DNA from: Bacteriovorax sp. BSW11_IV
GTDB lineage: Bacteria; Bdellovibrionota; Bacteriovoracia; Bacteriovoracales; Bacteriovoracaceae
Length of the DNA stretch: 64,000 nucleotides
Reading direction: 5' to 3'
NCBI RefSeq assembly: GCF_000447755.1
Contig: NZ_AUNE01000043.1
Span: 1-64,000, forward strand
Part shown: piece by piece, positions 16,746 through 24,858 of the stretch
Layout: the number at the start of each line of letters is the position of its first letter
Position numbering within the stretch: the stretch's first letter is position 1
Program-made: the position numbers and the translations under genes
Notes under the pieces: model-generated
Databases searched by the model: none
What the model saw: only the letters and a program-made list of their open reading frames with translations
What the model was told of the DNA's origin: nothing

Positions 16746-17153
16746 ATGACGGTAAGCGCGGCATTACGTATTTTAATTGTCGATGATTGTATTGATACGA
16801 GAAATTTTATCAAACAAATTCTTTTAAAAAAAGGATTCAAAAATATTGTCAGTGCCACTAATGGTGATGAGGCCTTACAAATTCTTAATGAAAGTTATAA
16901 AGCTTTTACTCCCATCGGACTGATCCTCGCAGATCGTGAAATGCCAGTGTTAGACGGAATGCAATTTCTATCAAAAGTAAGACTTGATCCTCGTTATAAC
17001 GAAGTTCCTTTTATCATGGTTACGGCCGATAATGAAAAAGATCATGTCGTCGAGGCCCTTAGTGTCGGGGTGACCAATTATATCGTTAAGCCTATTCGTG
17101 GGGATGTTCTTCTCAATAAAATGGTAGAGACTTTAGAGCGAAAAGTGTCTTAA
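16746..17153 (+). CDS. Stand-alone CheY-like response regulator
   Basis: A 135-residue receiver closer to CheY than its neighbour. It has ILIVDDCID, phosphoacceptor Asp63 in LILADREMPVLDG, MVTAD and the Lys in NYIVKPI. There is no output domain. It may act on the flagellar motor or as a relay protein. The 3' end overlaps the convergent tatD-like gene by 41 bases, which is long for two intact genes and could produce antisense effects. Confidence 0.88.
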   Translation: MTVSAALRILIVDDCIDTRNFIKQILLKKGFKNIVSATNGDEALQILNESYKAFTPIGLILADREMPVLDGMQFLSKVRLDPRYNEVPFIMVTADNEKDHVVEALSVGVTNYIVKPIRGDVLLNKMVETLERKVS

Positions 17154-17820
17154 AATTATTTTCGACTTGCTCACAAAGCTCAAGAAGTCCTTTTTCTCCA
17201 ATACCACTAAGTTCACAATAACGTTGATAGACTTCTTCAATACTATAGTCATTCTCATCAGTTTCAAAAAAGAGACGATCTCTTTTTATGGCCATTAAGG
17301 CCTTAACAACTTTTGTATTGTCTCTCATCATATTTTTGCCAAGGCTTATGTAGCAGCCATGTTTCATGGCCGCTTGAATCTCTTGTGAATTACCGTTGAA
17401 ATCGTGAAGAACCCAGGGGCCTTCAATTTTTCGCGAGGTCTTTTCACTGAGAATTTCACTCAGGGCGCGCACACAGTGAATAAGAATTGGTTTTTTAATT
17501 TTTTGGGAGAGTTCGATTTGTTTATGAAAGGCCAGTTCTTGCTGAGAAAGGTTTTCTTTTTTTATGTAATCAAGACCTGTCTCTCCTAAAAAGTAGACAT
17601 TTTCATTTTCAAGAAGAGTTGCCAATTCATGCCAATTTGGAGCTTGCTGATCCCACTGTGCATCCCATGGATGAAGTCCAATTGAGATTGCATCTACGAT
17701 CATATCGTTTTGTATGGCCTTCAGACCCTCAAAATGCCCCTTTTTACCCCATCGGATGTTGCGGATGCTTAATATGCCACTTCTTGGGGCCTTGTGGGTG
17801 TGGATGTCAATAAAGGGCAT
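17113..17820 (-). CDS. TatD-family metal-dependent hydrolase
   Basis: A 235-residue TIM-barrel hydrolase of the TatD DNase group. Metal ligands are visible in FIDIHTHK, the Glu in FLGETGLDY, the His in ILIHCVRA and WVLHDFNG, and the Asp in FFETDEN. It is somewhat shorter than the usual 255-265 residues. Family members act as 3'-5' exonucleases or D-aminoacyl-tRNA deacylases; the role here is not decided. It overlaps the convergent cheY-like gene. Confidence 0.88.
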   Translation of the reverse strand: MPFIDIHTHKAPRSGILSIRNIRWGKKGHFEGLKAIQNDMIVDAISIGLHPWDAQWDQQAPNWHELATLLENENVYFLGETGLDYIKKENLSQQELAFHKQIELSQKIKKPILIHCVRALSEILSEKTSRKIEGPWVLHDFNGNSQEIQAAMKHGCYISLGKNMMRDNTKVVKALMAIKRDRLFFETDENDYSIEEVYQRYCELSGIGEKGLLELCEQVENNFKTLFALKSLPFY

Positions 17821-17860
17821 GGAATACCTTATTATGATTGTCTATTAACGTCTGTTGTTT

Positions 17861-17879
17861 ATATAGATTATATCTATAT
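17861..17879. promoter_or_regulatory. Candidate operator palindrome upstream of dps
   Basis: ATATAGAT-TAT-ATCTATAT is a perfect 8-3-8 inverted repeat 69 bases before the dps start. The AT-rich form recalls Fur/PerR-type operators but does not match a consensus well. It overlaps a possible -35 (TTGCCA at 17879-17884). The regulator is unknown. Confidence 0.4.
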
Positions 17880-17947
17880 TGCCATACTTAAAATTGATTT
17901 CATTTATGTTATGATCTTTCCCATAATAATACCAACTGGAGGGTTTT

Positions 17948-18388
17948 ATGAAAAATATTACAGAAAAAATGAACTTAATTTTAGCGGACTTACACATTCT
18001 TGGGACGAAGGCCCAAAACTACCACTGGAATATCAAAGGGGAAAGATTCTTTGAAATCCATGCAAAGACAGAGGGCTACTATGACCATCTTCAAGAAGTG
18101 TACGATGCTTTAGCTGAGAGAATTTTACAATTGGGTGGTAGACCACTTGTGACGTTAAAACAAATTCTTGAAGTCGGTCGTATCTCAGAAGATGCAAGCA
18201 CTGACTTTAATGCAAAGTATGTTGTTGAAAATATCCTTAAGGACTTTGACTTTCTTAGAACAGAATTCAAGGCCCTTAGCCAAATGAGCGAAGGGGATAC
18301 AACAACTGTGGCCTTTGCTGATGAGCAAGTTGCGTTTCTCGATAAAGAGACGTGGATGCTTCGTTCATTTCTTGGACAGGGCCTATAA
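17948..18388 (+). CDS. dps: Dps family DNA-binding ferritin-like protein
   Basis: A 146-residue Dps protein, which forms 12-subunit shells that oxidise Fe(II) with peroxide and protect DNA. The ferroxidase residues are in AQNYHWNIKG, the following FFEIHAKTEGYYD segment and DALAERILQLGGRP. The N-terminus is short, without a Lys-rich DNA-binding tail, so DNA binding is uncertain. GGAGG precedes the ATG. A palindrome at 17861-17879 may be its operator. Bfr and Bfd further along complete an iron-storage set. Confidence 0.92.
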   Translation: MKNITEKMNLILADLHILGTKAQNYHWNIKGERFFEIHAKTEGYYDHLQEVYDALAERILQLGGRPLVTLKQILEVGRISEDASTDFNAKYVVENILKDFDFLRTEFKALSQMSEGDTTTVAFADEQVAFLDKETWMLRSFLGQGL

Positions 18389-18468
18389 AAAGTATCTAGC
18401 GCAAACAGTTCTTTTTTAGAATTTGCTATAGTCTCTCTAATTCATAACCATGTTTTAGAGAGGCATTT

Positions 18469-18882
18469 ATGTTAAAAAAATTCTTGGCCACAGGCCTTAT
18501 TCTTTTTACCCTTACACAATCAGCACAGGCATTTGTATCTAATGATGATTGCCGCTCACTCTTTAACGACGCTTACCAAGAGCTTAGTGAACTGACTTCT
18601 GAATTTAACAACAAATATATGGATAAAGAAGATTTCGCCATGAGAGTGGGACTTCTTAGTACTCAGGTTACGGGTAATAAGTATCTTTGTAAGATGCTTG
18701 CAGATGCTGAGTCTGTGAAATGTTCTGAACTTTATGAATCACGCTATAAGAGATTAAGAGATGAAATCAGATTAGGTGCAATCCTTTCAGGCAACCAAAA
18801 AGAGGTTTCAGTGCACGCAATCAATAGAATTACTCGTGATTTTACGAATTCAATTAACAAATTACGTTGTGGGGACCTGTAA
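18469..18882 (+). CDS. Small secreted protein of unknown function
   Basis: A 137-residue protein with a signal peptide (MLKKFLATGLILFTLTQSAQAF) and a helical mature domain. Cys residues occur at NDDCRSLF, YLCKML, VKCSEL and near the C-terminus in RCGDL, so two disulfides are likely. I do not recognise the family. It sits alone between dps and rpsP with a short upstream gap containing a TATAGT element. It is probably periplasmic. Confidence 0.7.
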   Translation: MLKKFLATGLILFTLTQSAQAFVSNDDCRSLFNDAYQELSELTSEFNNKYMDKEDFAMRVGLLSTQVTGNKYLCKMLADAESVKCSELYESRYKRLRDEIRLGAILSGNQKEVSVHAINRITRDFTNSINKLRCGDL

Positions 18883-18929
18883 AAGGCCCCTAAATATGAG
18901 AAAAAACCTCAGAATTATTGAAATATAGG

Positions 18930-18958
18930 TTGATTTCTTCGGTAAAAGTATATATTTT
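18930..18958 (+). promoter_or_regulatory. Candidate promoter of rpsP
   Basis: TTGATT (18930-18935), 17-base spacer, TATTTT (18953-18958), about 40 bases upstream of the rpsP start. A GTAAAA/TTTTAC inverted repeat overlaps the -10. Confidence 0.4.
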
Positions 18959-18999
18959 ACTGTTTCGTTAATTGTTATTACTGATGTAGGAGTAGCTAA

Positions 19000-19245
19000 A
19001 TGCTTACAATTAGAATGCAGCGTGGTGGTAGAACACACAAGCCAATTTATACAATCGTTTCAACTGACTCTAGAAATGCAAGAGACGGTCGTTTTATTGA
19101 AAGACTTGGACAATATAATCCACACCTAGCTGAAAACAACCTTATTGATATTAAGGCTGACAGAATTAAAGACCTTCTTGCTAATGGTGCAACTATTTCT
19201 GATTCAGTTAAGTCTCTTCTCAAAAGAAACAAAATTGCTCTTTAG
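19000..19245 (+). CDS. rpsP: 30S ribosomal protein S16
   Basis: An 81-residue S16 protein with the family start MLTIRMQRGGRTHKPIY and GRFIERLGQYNP. S16 helps assemble the 30S 5' domain. The Ala codons are GCT/GCA, typical of the highly expressed genes here. GGAG lies upstream. khpA follows after 102 bases, an order conserved in many bacteria (rpsP-khpA-rimM-trmD), but rimM and trmD do not follow. Confidence 0.97.
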   Translation: MLTIRMQRGGRTHKPIYTIVSTDSRNARDGRFIERLGQYNPHLAENNLIDIKADRIKDLLANGATISDSVKSLLKRNKIAL

Positions 19246-19347
19246 TTAAAAAAAAGGTACCGTTTTTACAAAAACATATATAGAATAGTTTTTGTTGAAT
19301 TGTATTTATAAACTAAAGTTTAATTCTTGTTACATTGGGAATAGGTT

Positions 19348-19587
19348 ATGAGTGAACTGAAAGATTTGATTAATTACGTTAGTAAAGCTCTAGTTGATAT
19401 GCCAGATCATGTTGAAGTCAATGAGATCGTTGGTGAGCAGACAACTGTAATTGAGCTTAAAGTTGATAAGTCTGATCTTGGTAAAGTTATTGGTAAGCAA
19501 GGGCGTACAGCTCGTGCTTTAAGAACTATTCTCAATGCCGCTTCAACTAAATTGAAGAAGCGTTCTGTTTTAGAAATTATCGAATAA
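19348..19587 (+). CDS. khpA: KH-domain RNA-binding protein KhpA
   Basis: A 79-residue single-KH protein (YlqC family). The RNA-binding GXXG-type loop is in [15 protein letters not shown]. In other bacteria it pairs with KhpB/Jag and affects cell length and sRNA function. It lies behind rpsP in the conserved order and ends in a terminator at 19619-19655. Confidence 0.92.
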   Translation: MSELKDLINYVSKALVDMPDHVEVNEIVGEQTTVIELKVDKSDLGKVIGKQGRTARALRTILNAASTKLKKRSVLEIIE

Positions 19588-19618
19588 ATCATTCATTTTT
19601 TTCTAAAGATAACATTAA

Positions 19619-19655
19619 AAAAAAGAGGTCCGCTTGTTTTAGGCCTCTTTTTTTT
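19619..19655 (+). terminator. Rho-independent terminator after khpA
   Basis: A stem of AAAAAAGAGG plus CC with GGCCTCTTTTTT, one bulged T, closed by a ten-base loop and followed by a T run. Confidence 0.85.
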
Positions 19656-19706
19656 TGTTCTCTGGTGTAGATTATTCCTAATAGAATCACTTGCTAAAGG
19701 GGAGCA

Positions 19707-20090
19707 ATGTCTACCGAACCAATTCACGTACTTTTAGTTGATGATGAGCAAGATCTTCTTGATATATGCGGCGATTCGTTTGAGATGGAAGGCTTTAAGG
19801 TTTCACCCGTTTTAAGTGGGGAGAAGGCCTTAGATCTTTTGGCCAAAAACGATTTCGATGTCGTCATATCAGATTTTATGATGCCAGAAATGTCTGGCCT
19901 TGAATTTTTGTCACAAGCACAGAAGTTGTGTGCCCATAAAAAATTTCCTGTTTTTATCTTCTCTACCGGAGCAGTTGACGTCAATGAAAGTGACGTTAAA
20001 CTTAAAGGTGCTAGTGCCATCATTATCAAGCCTTTTGATATTGATGAGCTTATAAACCTTGTAAAAGAAGAATTAAAAAAAGCTCAGTAA
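19707..20090 (+). CDS. Stand-alone response regulator receiver protein
   Basis: A 127-residue CheY-like protein with LLVDDEQDLL, phosphoacceptor Asp56 in VVISDFMMPEMSG, IFSTGA and Lys in IIIKPFD. It has no output domain. It lies three bases before the SIS-domain gene, so the two are translated from one message; whether a receiver controls amino-sugar metabolism is an open question. GGGGAG precedes the ATG. Confidence 0.87.
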   Translation: MSTEPIHVLLVDDEQDLLDICGDSFEMEGFKVSPVLSGEKALDLLAKNDFDVVISDFMMPEMSGLEFLSQAQKLCAHKKFPVFIFSTGAVDVNESDVKLKGASAIIIKPFDIDELINLVKEELKKAQ

Positions 20091-20093
20091 TTC

Positions 20094-21557
20094 ATGAATG
20101 ACAAAGATTATTTTTCCTTAGGGCATTTGACGACAGAAAGTTGTCATCCTTTGACTCGCAATTTGTCTTTTGATTGTGAGAGCAATCTTGCGAAGGCCAT
20201 TTCCGATTTTTATGAAGTGGATAAGCTTGCTCTCGCTTCTCTTCAAAAGAATATACACAAATTGGACCCACTTATTTTCGCCATTGAAAGATCACTAAGT
20301 AGTGGTGGTCGATTAATTGTTTGTGGTTGTGGCGCCACAGGACGTCTATCATTGGCATTGGAAAGTTTTTTCAAAGAGAAGTTTGGTGCCAAACTCCTTT
20401 CTTTTATGGCCGGAGGGGATAGTGCTCTTATTAAGTCCATTGAAAAATTTGAAGACTATCCTGAATATGGTAAAGATCAACTTCATCTTTTTAATCCCTC
20501 GGCCGCTGATCTTATAGTAGGGATAACAGAAGGGGGAGAAACGCCTTTTGTTATTGGTGCAGTTGAAGAGGCCTCAAAAATTTGTCGAGAAAAACCATTT
20601 TTTATCTACTGTAATCCTGATGAAGAACTTCTTCCTGTGGAGCGCTCACGTGGTGTGATTGAGAACTCGGCCATTGAAAAGATCAATCTTACTTGTGGCC
20701 CCATGGCATTGGCCGGTAGTACGCGATTACAAGCAACAACTGTACAGCTTCTTTTTATGTGTCTTGCTCTAGAGCGGGCCTTTAATGAAAAGATCAATGT
20801 TGTACAACTCTTTAAAGACTTTGTAGCGCTTCATCAAAAAAGTGAATTTTTAAAACTCATTCCCTTTATTGAGTGGGAGAGTGGTCTTTATAAAAAAAAT
20901 GAAAGAGTGAATTATTTTGTCTCAGGACTTAATGCTCTTTCTGTTTTAACTGATACCACTGAGCGTGCACCTACTTTTGGATTATCGCCCTTTGATAGTG
21001 TTTCAAGTGCCAAAAGGGATTCGTTTGTATATTGCTTTATGGAAAATGCAATTAGTGCATTTGATGGTTGGATAAAAATGCTGGGCAGAAGACCGCGCAC
21101 ACTAAATTGGCGCGGGCATGGTGGGCAAACACAGTTTTTATATCTCATGGATATGGATATTAGTTCTCACAATCCAAGGGCCAAAGAGGTAGAGCACAGT
21201 GTCCACTTACATCACAGCGATGATAAATTAATTTTGAACTTTGATAATATGAGCATCGAATTTACTTCTTCTTTTCAATACACTTGGATGGAACAAGTTT
21301 TTTTAAAGTTGATTCTTAATATGCATTCAACTCTAGTCATGGGACGCATGGGGCGCTATGTGGAAAATCTAATGGTATGGGTGCGCCCTTCCAATGGAAA
21401 GCTTATTAATAGGGCCTGTCGATATGCGGATATTTTACTTAGAGAAAAGGGCATTGTGCTTGAGTACGACATTATCGAAAGAAAATGCCTAGAGCTCTAT
21501 CAGTCAATGCCCCACAATCATTCTATAGTGCTTGAAATTGTAAAGGCCTTAAGTTAA
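20094..21557 (+). CDS. SIS-domain protein of the MurQ / glucokinase-regulator family
   Basis: A 487-residue protein. The N-terminal half matches N-acetylmuramic acid 6-phosphate etherase (MurQ): HPLTRNL, CGCGATGRLSL, MAGGDSALIKSIEKFED (with the likely catalytic Glu), VGITEGGETPFVIGA and GPMALAGSTRLQA. In MurQ the next segment follows at once; here about 170 residues intervene before LNMHSTLVMGRMGRYVENLM and SNGKLINRACR, the MurQ C-terminal signature. The length fits a two-SIS protein like GCKR. A role in MurNAc recycling from prey or self peptidoglycan is plausible. It could instead be a sugar-phosphate sensor. Confidence 0.75.
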   Translation: MNDKDYFSLGHLTTESCHPLTRNLSFDCESNLAKAISDFYEVDKLALASLQKNIHKLDPLIFAIERSLSSGGRLIVCGCGATGRLSLALESFFKEKFGAKLLSFMAGGDSALIKSIEKFEDYPEYGKDQLHLFNPSAADLIVGITEGGETPFVIGAVEEASKICREKPFFIYCNPDEELLPVERSRGVIENSAIEKINLTCGPMALAGSTRLQATTVQLLFMCLALERAFNEKINVVQLFKDFVALHQKSEFLKLIPFIEWESGLYKKNERVNYFVSGLNALSVLTDTTERAPTFGLSPFDSVSSAKRDSFVYCFMENAISAFDGWIKMLGRRPRTLNWRGHGGQTQFLYLMDMDISSHNPRAKEVEHSVHLHHSDDKLILNFDNMSIEFTSSFQYTWMEQVFLKLILNMHSTLVMGRMGRYVENLMVWVRPSNGKLINRACRYADILLREKGIVLEYDIIERKCLELYQSMPHNHSIVLEIVKALS

Positions 21558-21563
21558 GGCCTT
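21543..21563. terminator. Palindrome shared by two convergent stop codons
   Basis: AAGGCCTTAA-G-TTAAGGCCTT is a perfect 10-bp inverted repeat that contains the stops of both the MurQ-like gene and tatA. No strong T run follows on either strand, so it may be a weak bidirectional terminator or a 3' stabiliser. Confidence 0.45.
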
Positions 21564-21747
21564 ACTTATTTTCTTTGTCTTCTATTTTTTCTTTATCAGA
21601 GTCTTTCGCGCCTTCGTTTAGACCTTTCTTAAAATTATTGATGGCCTCACCCATAGACTTACCAAGTTGAGGTAGTTTTTTTCCACCAAAGATCAATAGA
21701 ACAACGGCAAGAATAATTAGCGCCTCTCCCATTCCTAGACCAAACAT
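21562..21747 (-). CDS. tatA: Twin-arginine translocase subunit TatA/TatE
   Basis: A 61-residue protein. One N-terminal membrane helix (GEALIILAVVLLIFGGKKLP) is followed by the conserved FGGKKLPQLGKSMGEA hinge and amphipathic helix and a charged tail. TatA oligomers form the pore-like element for folded exported proteins. tatB and tatC are not nearby. It lies nine bases downstream of queF on the same strand and is probably co-transcribed with it. Confidence 0.93.
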   Translation of the reverse strand: MFGLGMGEALIILAVVLLIFGGKKLPQLGKSMGEAINNFKKGLNEGAKDSDKEKIEDKENK

Positions 21748-21756
21748 AATATCTCC

Positions 21757-22296
21757 TTAGTATATTTTAGAGAGGTCCATCGAATATTTACCTGGAGCGT
21801 ATTCGAAAAATCTCTTCTCTTTTAATTCTTTATATTTTTTCCCATTATTAGACGAACTGGCAAATGGATAAATTGCAATTCCACCTCTTGGAGTAAATTC
21901 ACCGATGACTTCAAGATATTTTGGATTCATAAGGGCCGTTAGATCGTCGCAAATTTTTTGGATACAATCTTCGTGGAAATCTCCGTGATTTCTAAAGCTG
22001 AATAAATAGAGCTTTAGAGATTTTGATTCCACCATTTTTTTATCAGCAATATAATTAATGTATACGCGAGCAAAGTCTGGTTGAGCAGTCTTAGGGCATA
22101 GAGAAGTAAACTCTGTGCATACAAAAGTTGTCCATGCGTCTTTTCCTGGGTTTTTATTGTCGAAGGCCTCAAGCATTTCTGGAGCATAAGTCGTAGGGTA
22201 AACAGTTTCGTTTTGACCCAGCGCAAAGTCAGCAAGTTCTTTAACGTCGCGACCTTTCTTAGTTTGTCTCGTATTTGTCTTCTTTTTTACGGCCAT
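21757..22296 (-). CDS. queF: NADPH-dependent 7-cyano-7-deazaguanine reductase QueF
   Basis: A 179-residue type I (single-domain) QueF, which reduces preQ0 to preQ1 for queuosine in tRNA. The nucleophilic Cys is in TEFTSLCPKTAQPDFA and the substrate loop is ESKSLKLYLFSFRNHG with FHEDC after it. The N-terminus has a Lys/Arg-rich extension. The 103 bases upstream were checked for a preQ1 riboswitch; none was seen. Other queuosine genes are not in the window. Confidence 0.96.
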   Translation of the reverse strand: MAVKKKTNTRQTKKGRDVKELADFALGQNETVYPTTYAPEMLEAFDNKNPGKDAWTTFVCTEFTSLCPKTAQPDFARVYINYIADKKMVESKSLKLYLFSFRNHGDFHEDCIQKICDDLTALMNPKYLEVIGEFTPRGGIAIYPFASSSNNGKKYKELKEKRFFEYAPGKYSMDLSKIY

Positions 22297-22399
22297 TTTT
22301 CTAGTCCTTATGTCTGGTATTTGCTATATGTTAGTATTATATGTCTTTTATGCAAAACATAGCTTAACTCAATGAATAATTAAAGCTTTAAGGTAAATT

Positions 22400-24856
22400 G
22401 TGGAAAAAAATAACGCGTCAAACACCTTCCATAAAACTCTACCAGCAACAGGACCTAAAACAAAAGTTGTTTTCGTTCAGCTGGGTTCACCGAAGTCTCC
22501 TAAAATAGCAGATGTCAGAACTTTCTTAAAAGAATTTTTGGGTGACCCAAGAGTTGTGGATATTAATCCCACTTTGTGGAAACTTATTCTTAATTTATTT
22601 GTGCTGCCTTTTAGGCCAAAGAGATCTGCAAAACTTTATTCTCGTATTTGGGATGGGAGAACGTTTCCATTAATCGAAATCACAAGAAAGTTCAGCGACA
22701 AAGTAAAAGCTTCAATTAAAGATAAAGAGCATTTAGAAATTAATCATGCCTTCTTATTATCATCTCCAACAGTAAAAGAAGTTTATTCAGACTGGGAAGA
22801 CGATCTCGATCAAAAAGAAAGTCCGGCCACTGAGCTTTTGGCCATTCCTATGTTTCCACAGTATTCAGAAAGTACTGTGGCCTCAGGTATTGATGGGCTA
22901 TTTCATATGCTGAAAGAAAAGGTGCGCATTCCTCATCTAAGAGTGATGTCTCACTTTCATACATCGAAGGCCTTCATTGATAATAGTGTGCGCCTAATTG
23001 TTGAAAAATTTGAAGAGCTTGAAAAAAATGGCCTTAGTGCAAATGCTCTTGTTTTAAGTTTTCACGGAATTCCTAAAAGAAGGGTTATCTATAAAAAAGA
23101 TCCTTACTACCAACACTGTTTTGAAACATATAAGTTGATTAAAGATAGACTCCCGGCCAAGTATCGCGATCTTGTGCACATGACTTTTCAATCTCGCTTT
23201 GGTTCAGAAGAATGGCTAACACCTTACACAGATGAATATATTTGTGATCTTGTTAAAGAGGGTAAAAAGCATATTGTTGTTTATGCCCCGAGTTTCGTGG
23301 CCGATTGTTTAGAGACAATTGATGAGCTCGGTCATGAGCTTGTTGAAGAGGTTAGTGAGCACGGAGGGGTTGTTCACCTTGTGCCATGTTTAAATGACGA
23401 TCAAAAGTGGTGTGAAGATTTTGCAAGTTTTGTAGAAAACCAAACACTGGCCGATATCACAAAAAGAAAAGAAGATTTTTACTATTTAGAAAAGGAAGAC
23501 TACATGGATTTGAAACAGCAAAAAATGCAATCACCGCCGCTCAGTTCTGAGGCGAAGTCGGTGTTAAAAATTATTTTTCTCACGCTGTTTTTAGATCTCA
23601 TCGGTTTTTCGATTATCTTTCCTTTGTTCCCAGCACTGGCCAAACACTATTTGACAGTTGATGGTGATAATTATTTCTTGAAATTAATTTTTGGTGCCAT
23701 CTCTTCGTTTGCTAATGAAAGTGGTCACATGTCGATGAATGCCATCGTTCTATTTGGTGGTGCCTTAGGGGCCCTTTATAGTTTACTTCAGTTTGTCGCC
23801 TCTCCTATATGGGGAAGTTTATCTGACCGTTATGGAAGAAAGCCAATTCTTTCAATTTCAATATTCTTTTTAGGTCTTAGTTATGTTCTATGGTTCTTCT
23901 CTGGATCATTCACACTCTTAATTTTGGCCAGATTTATTGGTGGAATTATGGGAGGTAATATTTCTACAGCTACTGCTGTCGTGGCCGATATTACAACTAA
24001 AGAGAATCGCTCTAAAGGAATGGCCATTATTGGAATTGCCTTCGCTCTAGGGTTTATCATTGGTCCGGCCATGGGGGGAATTTTTTCTTTAATCGATCTC
24101 ACTAAGATTTATCCAGTTCTTGCTGATTATGGGGTTAATCCTTTTTCAATGCCTGCTTTAATTGCAGCTGTACTATCTTTTTTCAACCTCTTCTACATTG
24201 TCAGAAGATTTAAAGAAACTTTACCAGAGGAAAAAAGAGGTAGAGCAGAATCAGAAAGAACAACAAATCCTCTTAAGCTTTTTGCACCCTTACCGTACAA
24301 AGGTGTTAACCTTACAAACTTTGGATACTTTTTCTTTTTAACGGCCTTTTCTGGTATGGAGTTTACACTTACATTCTTAGCAGTTGAAAGGCTTGGTTAT
24401 TCGTCAATGGATAATGCTTATATGTTTATCTTTATCGGACTGATCATTGCTCTTATTCAAGGTGGTGTCGTTCGACGTAGTGCCCATAAAGTTGGGGAAA
24501 AGAAAATGGCCATTGTTGGTCTAATCTCTCTAATTCCTGGGCTACTGCTTATAGGAAATGCTTACACAAGCGGCATGGTTTATTTTGGTCTATTCTTTCT
24601 ATCTGTGGGCTCGGCCATGGCCATTCCTTGTTTAACTGGACTAGTAAGTCTTTACACTCCTTCGCAAGTTCAAGGACGCAGCATTGGTATTTTTAGATCT
24701 CTTGGGGCCTTGGCCCGTGTTGTCGGTCCTATTGTTGCTTCTCTTGTTTACTGGCGCATTGGCTCAAGTGGACCTTATATATATGGTGCCTTCTTTTTGA
24801 TTGTGCCAATTATCATGCTTTCTTTCTTGCCAAAGGTTGAGAGCACTGAGGATTAA
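22400..24856 (+). CDS. Ferrochelatase fused to an MFS transporter
   Basis: An 818-residue two-part protein with a GTG start. Residues 20-350 are a ferrochelatase (HemH), which inserts Fe(II) into protoporphyrin IX: LGSPKSPKIADVRTFL, FLGDPRVVD, catalytic His222 in SFHGIPKRR and Glu305 in CLETIDELGHE. Residues about 385-815 are an MFS transporter (TetA-like) with DLIGFSIIFPLFPALA and motif A GSLSDRYGRKP. No stop separates them. A strong ribosome-binding site precedes Met369, so a free transporter could also be made. Channelling of heme or a precursor across the membrane is the obvious hypothesis. The alternative is a loss of the stop between adjacent genes. Confidence 0.88.
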   Translation: MEKNNASNTFHKTLPATGPKTKVVFVQLGSPKSPKIADVRTFLKEFLGDPRVVDINPTLWKLILNLFVLPFRPKRSAKLYSRIWDGRTFPLIEITRKFSDKVKASIKDKEHLEINHAFLLSSPTVKEVYSDWEDDLDQKESPATELLAIPMFPQYSESTVASGIDGLFHMLKEKVRIPHLRVMSHFHTSKAFIDNSVRLIVEKFEELEKNGLSANALVLSFHGIPKRRVIYKKDPYYQHCFETYKLIKDRLPAKYRDLVHMTFQSRFGSEEWLTPYTDEYICDLVKEGKKHIVVYAPSFVADCLETIDELGHELVEEVSEHGGVVHLVPCLNDDQKWCEDFASFVENQTLADITKRKEDFYYLEKEDYMDLKQQKMQSPPLSSEAKSVLKIIFLTLFLDLIGFSIIFPLFPALAKHYLTVDGDNYFLKLIFGAISSFANESGHMSMNAIVLFGGALGALYSLLQFVASPIWGSLSDRYGRKPILSISIFFLGLSYVLWFFSGSFTLLILARFIGGIMGGNISTATAVVADITTKENRSKGMAIIGIAFALGFIIGPAMGGIFSLIDLTKIYPVLADYGVNPFSMPALIAAVLSFFNLFYIVRRFKETLPEEKRGRAESERTTNPLKLFAPLPYKGVNLTNFGYFFFLTAFSGMEFTLTFLAVERLGYSSMDNAYMFIFIGLIIALIQGGVVRRSAHKVGEKKMAIVGLISLIPGLLLIGNAYTSGMVYFGLFFLSVGSAMAIPCLTGLVSLYTPSQVQGRSIGIFRSLGALARVVGPIVASLVYWRIGSSGPYIYGAFFLIVPIIMLSFLPKVESTED
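23492..23506 (+). promoter_or_regulatory. Internal ribosome-binding site and ATG inside the fusion gene
   Basis: AAGGA is followed after seven bases by ATG (codon 369), in frame, right at the junction between the ferrochelatase and transporter domains. It is as good as the start sites of other genes here, so the transporter part may also be translated alone. Confidence 0.5.
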
Positions 24857-24858
24857 TT

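Noticed and set aside
22297-22399. preQ1 riboswitch upstream of queF
   Set aside because: The expected stem and A-rich tail motif were not found on the minus strand.
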